From Yponomeuta sedellus (taxonomy: Eukaryota; Arthropoda; Insecta; Lepidoptera; Yponomeutidae), in assembly GCA_934045075.1 (NCBI GenBank), contig OW203744.1, positions 7,739,795-7,803,794 of the forward strand: a stretch of 64,000 nucleotides of DNA, given 5' to 3'. Position 1 is the first letter of the stretch. The number at the start of each line of letters is the position of its first letter. A program made the translations under genes and the position numbers. The notes below the pieces were generated by a model. It had not been told where the DNA came from. It saw nothing but the letters and a program-made list of their open reading frames with translations, and did no database searches. This document shows, in pieces, positions 46,397 through 56,646 of this stretch.

Positions 46397-48753
46397 CTAG
46401 TTCATATGTTTAGCAGAGAATACTCTAACTCCATCTTGTGTAGACGACCGTGCATATTTCGTCAATAACGCATTCACGTTTAACTTCTCGGTCTCGTAAC
46501 GTCTGAAAGCAACAGACAATAATATACTTTGATAGAATTCTGTCAGATTCAAAATCAGGAGGAAGCTTTGACATGACGAAAAAGTGAAACGTCTCTGAAA
46601 AGGCTTTCGATTGAGATTGTAGGTAACACTGGGGATTTCATAGATAAAATTATGTGTCAGTCTTAAATTTACCTAAATTTCATGAGTTGAATCCGCTAAA
46701 TTTCATAAAACAATAATATAAAATACTAAAACAACTTACTCAATATAGGGTGATATTTGAGCGACGCTCCACTTGGGCTTGGTTTGGAACAAGATCTTAA
46801 ATCTCTCATTGATATCCTCAGGTAAATCGCTCTCGGCGAATGCCCATACCACTTGCGGATTCGTAGACTTGTCAACTAACGCTATCCCGGAAAGTAAATT
46901 TTCCTAAAGCAAAGAACACGTTTATAGTTTTATTCAACATTTTGAACAGTTTTAACTTGCTTTTAAACCTTCTTTTCTTTTTCAATTCAAAATAAATAGT
47001 TCTAACATATCGACTCAGTCCGAAAGCCACTATGATGGGAACTATTATTCGTTGATTATGACGACAAACATAACATTTACATACTGGCACATACATTGCT
47101 TCTGGTCCCACACTAGGATACCCTGTGTCGTGGGTACCAGAAACAGCGACATCACAAACATGTAAACATCCAAGACCTGGGTTTTTTTTTGTCTCCAGCC
47201 GGGGATCGAACCCGGGATCTCTCGCATGGTAGGCAGATGCGCTACCGCTGCGCCACAGAGGTCGTCACGCGTAAGTTTCATGTTGAAACCATAAAACTGT
47301 TTTAGTTTAGATAAGAATGAGAAATTCAACTTGAAAGAGCTCCAGTTGCAACGAAGTTAACTTACATCAGCAACCATCCCTTCTGGCACCGAATCTTTCC
47401 ACGCTTGAAGAAACTCTGCTAAGTTAAATTTCCCGGCGCTTTTTAATAAGACCCTAGCCAAGAATCGGCAAACTTTATCCTGCTTATACTGATAATACTG
47501 GATATCATTCTCCAGAACAGAAGGCACTGTGTAAAACCTAAACATGGACTCCAGAATAGCTGACGGAACGAATTCCTTCAAACTTTCTAAAGTTATTTCT
47601 TTCGATATCTTATCTAGAGGCCAAGAGTTTTCTTCGATCAGATCCAACATGTAGGATAAAACTCTGAATTCATAGTCAAATTCTAGCAGGCGATAGTAAC
47701 CATCTATTTCTATGGCTTGTATTTTTTCGAGTTCGTCGTCTAGCTCCTTTCGAGATGCTTGCACTTTATTAAACAATTTATCGTAGTCCATTAGACTACT
47801 TTTCTCAACGGCATACTCGAGTTCCGCGCCTTGATACCTTGATGGTTCTAGCAAATTTAACAGCTTATTCAATCTTGGTTTGCAAGGTTTTAGTTCATAA
47901 TACGTGAAGAAAGTATTAACTATATCTTTGTGTTCTATTTGTCTAGGTGGTTTGCCATCATCAGAATCTGTAGATTTGTTCAGACTAGCGTTGGACTTAT
48001 CAAATGAGGAGTCGGAATCTCCTTCCATAGAGTTATTTTTCAACGTTTCATCATAGCCTGTGGCGGATGCGAATAATAAATCTGGAACTAGAAGCAAGCT
48101 GTTAGAAGTCTCGGCTTCTTTCACATCGTACGTCTTGTTTCCTGTACAGAGAACTACGTTTTCATCTTGGTCTCCTGGAACGGCAAAAATACTTGGTTGA
48201 TTTATTTTATCAGTTATGTTGACCTATATTCAGAAGTTCAACAAGTTTATAGCGAGACATTGTCTTTGAGAAGACATGAATACCACTTGAAGTCGGACTA
48301 AAGGAGAACGAGCATCTATCCGAAAGAATCGTCTACGCCGATGTCATTGGAATCGATCCATATTTTGAATTCCAAATTCACCCGATACAGCACAGCGTAA
48401 GCGCAAATTCATAGGATATTTATTATAAAATGTTATATATTTCGTTCGGCTCAGTAAGGTGCGCGTTCGCCTCTAAAAGAATCAAGTCTATTACGCGCCA
48501 TTTTTTTATTCCTGATGAAGACTTATGGATACTTCAGTCTTTGATTATTTAATGTATTTTACCTTTGAACAGTATCTCATTGCCTGCCTCAATTTCCTTC
48601 AATAAATTGCTATCCAACAACATAAGTTTCAGATTATCGTTGTGTTTGCTAGGGTCTGGAAATCGCAGCACTTGCGTGACACTAGTCAAGTCAGACTCAT
48701 GCAGTTTGGATGTTTTTATTATTTTCCTCGCATCTTCAGATGTGCGCTCCTCA
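46397..48753 (-). CDS. DSCC1: Sister chromatid cohesion protein DCC1 (first exon not located)
   Basis: DCC1 is a subunit of the alternative clamp loader Ctf18-RFC, which acts on PCNA at replication forks and is needed for cohesion. Coding exons in transcription order: 48753-48563, 48174-47366, 46903-46740, 46502-46397, all with GT-AG borders and matching phases. Family-typical stretches include TSVTQVLRFPDP, VVLCTGNKTYDVK, GGYWR-like DGYYRLLEFDYEFR, KFNLAEFLQAWKDSVPEGM, and the C-terminal winged-helix segment DLPEDINERFKILFQTKPKW then LLTKYARSS. The stop is TAG at 46397-46399. Exon 1, which should carry the ATG and end two bases into a codon, lies upstream of 48753 but no candidate is convincing. 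The 3' end faces PEPCK, and the 5' end is divergent from TIMM23. Confidence 0.9.
47045..47268 (-). mobile_element. tRNA-derived SINE (family E) in DSCC1 intron
   Basis: On the minus strand: GACCTCTGTGGCGCAGCGG (A box), CTGCCTACCATGC, GGGTTCGATCCCCGG (B box), then CCAAGACCTGG-complement and CACGACACAGGGTATCCTAG. The acceptor stem does not pair, so it is not a tRNA gene. Confidence 0.75.
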
Positions 48754-49408
48754 CTGAAACAAGTACATATAACACATTACACCGGGACAGCCCTAACTCA
48801 GAATCTAACTTTTCATTGAACCTTAACAGGTTCTTAACAAAAACGTTATAAAAAGTCAAACAGCGGGCAGTCAGCGCGCTTGCCGCTACCATGCAACTCA
48901 ACTAGCAGCGCGTCTCGAGAGAGCGGACCGCATATTTCTAGCGAGCCGATTGATTGCCAGCTAATCCAAGTCCTAGTAGGGGTGTTCAATCACATAGTCA
49001 TAATCATAAAAAATACGATAGGTACTCGCTGTTCACCCTGCAGCCGGCGCGTCGAGCTTGCACTTCGCCGCGGGCAACGCCTTAGCGTGCTGTGCTGACG
49101 GCGAGCGGTAGCCTAAGTTCGAGATATAGATAAGTATATTTAGTTCGAGACAGACAGGCTACAGGGCTACAGCAAAGTCGTTGCGGTGATGCTGCCGTTG
49201 TGCTACATGAAAAAATAAAAAACACGGGAAAAATAAAACCCTGAACACTGGCAACACTCCACCAATTTGACATTGACAGTATTCTCTCTGTTGACAGTTC
49301 GCAAAAGGCAAAAATCGTGCAAAAATCCAATCGTTCGATCACGTTCGCGACCTATAACATTACGAAAATAGTTGTTTTAGTGTAGGCAAACCTAGATTTA
49401 AATCGAAC

Positions 49409-52400
49409 ATGTCTCTGTTCAGTGATATTCTCCCAATAACCAAGAATGAAGAGAAACAGCACGGGTCGGGCGCGAGTCTCTCCCCGTACCTGAACTTCGA
49501 TCCGAACTATATTCCGAAAATGCAGCCGGAGTTCATCTATCCGGACGACAGTCATATGGCCACGACCGCAAGAAGGTCTAACGTTGCCCTGCCTATCATT
49601 GGAATGTCATTTATGACTGGTTCAGGTATGTTTTGGAACATAACCTAAAAATTTGGGGTTATTTTTTACATAATACGTACTTTGATAGATTAGCAAGTAC
49701 GTACAGTCTATTTATTCTTACTTGTCCAATTTAGTAAACAAGATTCTACCCTTAAACTTTTTAGTCCAAAACTGCCATATTTCCATAAATTAAGTAACCT
49801 GGAACACTCTTTTAATGTTATCTAAAAGAGTGTTCCAGGTTTCTGCCAATTTTATAAACATAGTTCATGAATTTGCGAGAAATCGTCTAGTTTAGGCATC
49901 TAATCTCAATTTTAAGGTTAGAATATTGTTGATTATATTGGACAAGTAAGAATAAATAGACTGTATGCTATGGTGTTGTTTGATTGTGGTGAATACCTAT
50001 TAGAATGTTCTTGAAGAATTTCTGTGCTGTCCAAAAATAAGTAGGTACTCTTTGGCACCCTGTTATGTTCTGACAGAGCTAACAAATTCTCTCTTTGATA
50101 TAAAAACATTTGTTATATCTCTCCGTTCTTACCTCCGTTAGAATAGCTCTGATTGCTTTAAAATTCTGTCAATCCTCGTTTGCTTTTGATTGGCTATAGT
50201 CTTGCAACATGTGACATTGGCGAAATTGTACTGGACAATCAGTGCAGTGAGGCCATAAAGCAGAATTGAATTGAATAACACTCTTCAAATGCTGTTTGAA
50301 TAATCTGTGGTAAAGTGAAAGACTTAAATATCGTGGTAAATCTATAGGTTTAGGTGAGATCTAGTGAACTTCTAGTGGAAAGCTAATAATAAAGCTAGAT
50401 AACAAAAAAATTTGTACTAATATTAAGAACTTTTGAACTGTAATTATGTTACAAATTATAATATAGCCATTGTAGGATCTATAACTTCTGACTGAAACTG
50501 TTTTAGGTATTGGAGGTGTGACAGGCCTCTATAAGGGTTTGAGAGCGACCACCCTTGCTGGACAGATAGGCACAATCAGACGCACCCAAGTTGTAAACTA
50601 TGTTATGAAACATGGTAAGTATTATATTCTTTTTAATGCACTGCTAAGGACATTTTTAAAAACCTATTTAGAGGCTAAAGTACAAAAAACTTTACGTAAT
50701 GCAGAGAATATTGTAGAGGCTCGAAATTTCACTGATGCCGATGAGTCGCCCATTAGCTGTTGGTAGAACACTGGCACGGATAGTCAGAGGTTGCGGGTTC
50801 GAATCCCGGCATGAGTGGAAATTTTAGCCTCTAAATAGGTTTTAAAATGGTAACTATTGTTTTGTTAGCTATAATTTTTACCCAAATATTTTTTTATGTT
50901 GCTTATATACATCCCACTGCAGGGCAAAGGGCTTCTCTCAAAGAGAGAGAGAGACTATGGGCTTAATTACCATGTGTGCCCACTGCAGATTGGTACCGAG
51001 GTATTTGAACACCCCAGACACTCAGGTTTCCTCACTATTTTGTTTGCCAAAATTATTGTAGCTAAATATCCATATTAAATCTAATGACATGATAAACTGA
51101 ACTTGCTTCCAATTACGAGTAGTTTAAGTAACATTTGTTGTCACTTAAACTAAGAACACATTAATAACCAAAACCATTATCTGGTAACAAATATCTTCCA
51201 TACAACGTAATTATTTGAAATCACTTGATATAAGGTTAGACAAGTCTTTGTATAGATAAGACACAGTATGCAGCATCAGACCGAGTTGTTATAATTAGAC
51301 CTGAGATTTCCAAAATTAAGACGACCTCTGTGGTGTAGCGGTAGCGCGTCTGCCTACCATGCAAGAGGTCCCGGGTTCGAATCCCGGCTGGGAACGAGAA
51401 GCCCAGGTCTTGGATGTTTACATGTTTGTGATGTCGTTGTTTCTGGTTCCCACGACACAGGGTATCCTAGTGTGGGGCCAGAAGCAATGTATGTGCTCAT
51501 ATGTAAATGTTATGTTTTTAAATAGAGAACACTTGCACAGTCAGAAAAAAGAATACAACCATGATTTCTTAGCCTCGTACCTACGTTGAATGTTAACACT
51601 TAAGAAAATTGGGGTTCCTCACGATGTTTTCCTTCACTTTGAGAGTGCAGACCTACACTTTCATGACAAATACTTGGTCATGTCGCACCGCATAACCTAC
51701 ATCATCAGCATGACTAAATTTTTGGTGCCCCTCATTAAAACCTCGCTTAATACTGTAAGCATGAAATTTCATGAAACAGACTAATTTTAGGTTCAAGCAG
51801 TCCATTTATGAAATGATCTGCCTGTGGAAGTGAGAAAAGCAAAGTCCTTGGCTTGTTTTAAGGCATTTGTGAAATCCCACTATCTCACTGGATAAACTGG
51901 AAAACTGTTGCTTATATGTATTTAATTATATAAGTATTTATGTCTATTATTATTTAAGTATATGTACATTATATGGTAGGTAATTATAAGTAATTATATT
52001 CTCGCACTCCCTTGCTGTTTGTTATCAATATATTTTCGATTTAATTATTTATGTACATGCACCATGTACAGACTATATTCTTCATGCAATCCACTCCATC
52101 CAAAGGTTGTCTGGAAGAGATCGCTCTTAGCGATAAGACCGCCAATTGTATAACATTACTTAGATTTAAGAATTATGGTTGTAATATTTTTCTGGTTGTG
52201 CAATAAAGTGTTCTCTATCTATCTAATTTTAAAATCAAGCACATAATCAGGGAATCGTTGTATGGACTTAATTATGATGATACAGCACTTTATTCTTACA
52301 TTGTAGGCATTAATAATGAATACTACTAGTAAAATATTTGATGTTTGGTGAATAATAATTCCCCAAATAACACTACATAAATTTGGTGTGTGAGAGTGTG

Positions 52401-53209
52401 ACTATAGGCACACTCTCACACACTAAGTACAATAATAACAAAATTTTTATTTATAAAAAAAAAAACAAGTCCCTCTAAAACACTCAAGAGGCAGTTTAAA
52501 TACTGCATCTGAGGAGTGTTTTCGAGATATTATGTGTCTTTAAAATAAGATTAAAATTATTTACGGTTGCAGTATAACTGTGTAAACCTGGCCGTATTTT
52601 GTTTGAAGCCATTTTTTTATAATTTAATTCTTTACCCCTTTATTCATAATGGTCTGCTAACTTAAAGCATTGCTAATTCTCACTCTGACTTCTTCTATTG
52701 ACCTAAGTCAGATTCAAAAATAACACTCTTTAGCAGCTGTTTTAAGTTAGCGGACCATTATGAATAAGGGGGTTAATGGTTAGCTGTTTAGCACTAATGT
52801 GCATTGTATGTTCATGTTTTAGGTTTCCCTAGGTTAGGGGTGAGGGATAAATCCACTGTGGCAAATTTAATTTCTCAAGTATTTGTGGTTCTGCTGCTGC
52901 TAAGTGAGATTCAACCTTTAAGACTACAAATAACTTTTTTCATTTTCAGGAACTTCTACTGGCTGCACACTAGGTATCATAGCATCGTTCTACTCATGCA
53001 TCGCACTTGGTGTAACCTGGATGCGGGACAAAGAGGACACTAGCAACACTTTCATCGCTGCTGCAACCACCGGCCTTATCTACAAAAGCACATCTGGTCT
53101 GAAGGCCATGGGGCTTGGAGCTGCCGTAGGCTTGACCCTAGCGGGAGTATATACCCTTGTAACAGACAATGATAACATATGGAGCAAAGCTCGGTACAAC
53201 AGATTGTGA
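49409..53209 (+). CDS. Timm23: Mitochondrial import inner membrane translocase subunit TIM23
   Basis: TIM23 forms the presequence-translocase channel of the mitochondrial inner membrane. Three coding exons, 49409-49625, 50507-50614 and 52950-53209, join with matching phases (all phase 1) into 194 residues ending in TGA. The N-terminal hydrophilic part has the conserved YLNFDP, FIYPD segment near residues 30-50. The Tim17/22/23 membrane domain follows, with GGVTGLYKGLR, GQIGTIRRTQVVNYVMKHG and GLKAMGLGAAVG-type glycine-rich transmembrane helices. Intron 1 contains a TA-flanked inverted-repeat element and intron 2 contains two tRNA-derived SINEs. A poly(A) signal lies at 53454-53459. The start codon follows a short leader shared divergently with DSCC1. 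Confidence 0.95.
49704..49963. mobile_element. CAGT-ended MITE in TIMM23 intron 1
   Basis: Inverted ends CAGTCTATTTATTCTTACTT GTCC flanked by TA on both sides (49702-49703, 49964-49965). Inside is a second hairpin, AACCTGGAACACTCTTTTA and complement (49797-49841). CAGT ends with TA duplication suggest a mariner/pogo relative. Confidence 0.85.
50632..50846 (+). mobile_element. tRNA-derived SINE (family A), foldback form, in TIMM23 intron 2
   Basis: It has both the left inverted tail (CTAAGGACATTTTTAAAAAC CTATTTAGAGG) and the right tail (AGCCTCTAAATAGGTTTT) around GATGCCGATGAGTCGCCC and the B box. It starts 18 bases after the exon 2 donor. Confidence 0.8.
51322..51585 (+). mobile_element. tRNA-derived SINE (family E) in TIMM23 intron 2
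   Basis: ACGACCTCTGTGGTGTAGCG, CTGCCTACCATGCAAGAGG, GGGTTCGAATCCCGG, then GTTTACATGTTTGTGATGTC and CACGACACAGGGTATCCTAG. It is the inverse-orientation partner of the copy at 47045. Confidence 0.8.
52085..52235 (+). repeat. LINE 3' end-like repeat in TIMM23 intron 2
   Basis: CCACTCCATCCAAAGGTTG, GGAAGAGATCGCTCTTAGCG and a terminal GTGCAATAAAGTGTTCTCTA TCTATC, related to 24395-24530. Confidence 0.6.
52390..52428. repeat. Short hairpin
   Basis: GTGTGTGAGAGTGTG and complement around an 8-base loop. Confidence 0.5.
52635..52772. mobile_element. MITE in TIMM23 intron 2
   Basis: Inverted ends CCCCTTTATTCATAATGGTC / complement, with TGCTAACTTAAA inside, about 140 bp. The flanking TTAA-like bases leave the exact border open. 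Confidence 0.75.
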
Positions 53210-54060
53210 TGGATAAACCGCCTATAGGAAATACGAATTAATAGACTGTTATTTTTAGTTGATTTACGTTATCAGTGAGCATGGATCTTTAGCGCAATGT
53301 AATGTTAGTCATACCATGTTGTATTGTGCGACAGGATAGTATTTGCTCAATGTTATGGAAGTTACGCCTGCTGTCAGTTATTGGACCCAGCGACGGTGGG
53401 AGTAGCACAATTTACAAATAAGCCTGTTATTTAAAAAAAACCGAATGAAAACAAATAAAAATTGGAAAATTAAAATCTTTATTTCATTTGGACATTTATC
53501 AATAACCTACCTACCTGTGTATAAGTAGGAATAGATTATTTCGTTTACATACAAAATTATTTCTTGAGAAGCTGCAACAGCATTGTTTGACAAATTGTCA
53601 TTTTCTTATTATAGGCGAATATCATGATTGTGATGAAATGTTACTGAGATATTACTTAAGATACTGTGTTAAGTGGCACAAAAAATAATATTATCATCGG
53701 AGTGGATAGAATAGGTACTTCACATGTTAATTTAATTTCGATCTGTCTTTAAATCAGTATGTTTCTTAGTGCTGTAAGATAATTATTATTACTTTTGGCA
53801 CTGACAATGTTATTTATTTCCTAACATCTTGGCCAGACAGCTAAAAAATAACAATTATTTTATTTCTAGCCTAAACTTAATAATTTCCTTAGTTTAACAG
53901 GAATGATCTCTAATTCCGATTTTTAGACATGGATGTACAACTTTGGTCACATAGGTGTTGGGTAGGTACGAATGTTTACTCAATTCAATTTAGGTATTTA
54001 ATCAATGTTAACATAAAATAGACCTCAGTTTTTTTTAAATATAAAAAATGGAAAGAACTA

Positions 54061-55435
54061 AGGTGAGGTGGGGTAAGAGGAACATACTCTATTTTCAGTA
54101 AAATATTTTGTGGGTTAGGAAGGACAGTTAAAGTCTTACAAGATCTTCGAAACACACAAAACTAACCTTTATGTGTTAGCTTCCCATGGACTAATTTTAA
54201 TTGCGCTGCTAATAGTTCTTACGAAGATATTTGCATAAATATCCAGATTGTATAAACGTTCCTCTTCCCCCTCATATGGGGTAAGAGGGACAGTCATTGT
54301 ATTTCATAAAAATGAAGTTTGAATTTAAATATTCGTTGCTAATTTCTCGTGAAGTTCTGGGTAGAACTGCTTCAGTCAATATTGAATCTCACTGTCGTTG
54401 AAATAAGGTATAATTTAGAATGAAACTAAAGAGTGAACCAATTTGGGGTAAGAGGAACATACAGGTCCGATCAGGGGTAACAAACTAAAATTAACTGGAC
54501 CAGCTATTTTTCTTTTAGTTTACTCTCCATACAAACACTTATAATAAAATTAAACAGAATTATAGCAGTTACACAAAAAAGGGGCACTATGTTCGAGTTA
54601 GAGATTAAAAGAAAAAGGCTCAAACGCGGTTTAAATACGTGGTTAACAATTGTTACCCTTGGTATATTATAAAGTTTTGATGCAGCGCATAAGCAGATAT
54701 TGTTTCACTTTTTACTGCCCTGACAGCGTCCCTTAATTTTTCATTATCATATCTGCTTCTATCCGATGTTCATATTTTCGCGACATTTTTCATATTATTC
54801 CTGTAACAATCAAAATTACTATTTTACTAAATTCTAATTCAAAATACTAAAATTCGAAAGAAAGTCTCGACTACAAAGAGACGTATTACAAAACACAACT
54901 CTTTTATTTTGACAACATTTTAATGTTAAATATTAGAATATTTTTTGTTTTATTTTATTTACCTACCTATTCAAAATGTTTGTCACCCCTGATATGGGGG
55001 AAGAGAAACATATGTTCCTCTTTCCCCGTCAATAGTGTCCCTCTTACACCAGCTAATGTTTTTGGAGGTTGGAATTTACAAGCAAAAGAAACTCGTATTA
55101 TTAGTGGTTTTTTATCTAAAATGACAAATAAAACGAAATACTTACAGTTTTCTCCGTGCATTTATTTAGTGAAATTATTACCAGCAGTCTTTTTTTAAGC
55201 AATTATTGGTTTGCAAAATAACGCGCCAACTTTGTGCTAGTCGAATTCACAACTCTGAGACATTTCTTAATTTTTTGCGGCCTTTGAGTATCGTAGCGAC
55301 ATCTCATGAAAACCATTCAAACTAATTTGCCTTGTCTGTTTTATCGACAGAAAAGCATAGTGATAAACGCTTTGGTTTACTAGTTATTGTCACTAGACCC
55401 TCTTACCCCGGTGACCCTCTTACCCCACCTCACCT
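54061..55435 (-). mobile_element. Pogo-like DNA transposon with subterminal repeats
   Basis: Inverted ends AGGTGAGGTGGGGTAAGAGG and complement, flanked by TA at 54059-54060 and 55436-55437. The phrase GGGGTAAGAGG or its relatives recurs inside near both ends (54278, 54447, 55000-55045, 55398), as expected of transposase-binding sites. Minus-strand 54751-54630 encodes a pipsqueak helix-turn-helix (YDNEKLRDAVRAVKSETISA YALHQNF, then after one frameshift IPRVTIVNHVFK). No DDE domain was found. Confidence 0.8.
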
Positions 55436-56646
55436 TATAGGTTGCAGTGATCATATTAAAAGTGTTTTTTGTATCAACCTAACCTGTATGATGAAAAATA
55501 TCTGAATTTAATGTTATTGAATCATCTGTACTCACATTACGCGCAATAGAACACTGTAATCTATAAATCGCAGCCATGTCAGGCAAGTCATTTGTGATAA
55601 AAATTATCTATACAGTTAACTTCCAAGACACCTAATTATTTACAAACCAATGTCTTTGTGCTCATGCACCTAACCATGAATGCATTGGAAGCATCTTTAT
55701 TTCTATGTCAATAGGTGTGAACATTGTGTGACTTAAACTGATATTTTGGACCTTCAAGTAAGAAAAAAAGTAAACTTCTCAATACTAACACCATCACACA
55801 ATAATAGTGATTATGGTAGTTGGTTGGTTGTGTGTGACATGCAACAAGATAAAGCCAGTAGATAACTGGTCATAAGTGACCATATATAGAGCCCATTTCC
55901 AATAGGACCTGATCGATGATAGGATCACTAGACGACAAGGTTTGCTACAGACTCACACAAAACAAACTGTACACAATATCAGGGAATATCTATTAAAATA
56001 TGAGAACACTAACATTTTCAAACTAAACCTTTAATGAGCACTACACATGTTTTATTGGATAAGCAGGTTCTGCCTCATCACTCAGCACAATAAGCTCTGC
56101 AAATCAGAGTAAAACCTAGTCAGACTTTTCCAGCAAAATGCCAATTAATTGAATATAAATCGTTTTATAGTGAAAAACATGCACAATGGTGTCATAATCA
56201 TAACTAAGATGTTCTATGTTATTTATTCCTTGAAACAATTAGTACCTATTTTACATTTTGACTCAGCTGTGGTCAATTTCAGTCATATTTCTGGCACACA
56301 AATAATTTTACATGTTACTATTTTATTTTAGGAGTAACAGCTTTTTACAGCAGTGATAGTTTTACTTATCTTAACAAACTAACAGGTTTCTTCTATCTAG
56401 TACTGTCTAGCCTTAAACCATTATGTTACATATAAAGCCGATTGAGGGAGTGAAATTACTCTACTATTATACGCCTCAACTAGAGTTTAACTAAAAGTTT
56501 GTAACAAAATAATTGCACCATTTTTTCTTTCTTATTTTCCAGTTGCACTGACATTACCTACATACTACTGATGTATAAGCTACACAACGTAACGTTTTGC
56601 AGACTATGCCGCAGGTCCTTGAGCCAAAGGAACAGTCCTCTGTATG

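Noticed and set aside
48719..48901. Minus-strand frame from the ATG at 48891 as DSCC1 exon 1
   Set aside because: It reads through the acceptor of the next exon in a different frame from DSCC1, so it cannot supply the N terminus as it stands.
51322..51400. tRNA-Gly-like gene
   Set aside because: A and B boxes are good, but the acceptor stem does not pair and the copy continues into a repeated SINE body.
54923..55198. 91-residue plus-strand frame
   Set aside because: It lies inside the pogo-like element, overlaps its subterminal repeats, and resembles no transposase.
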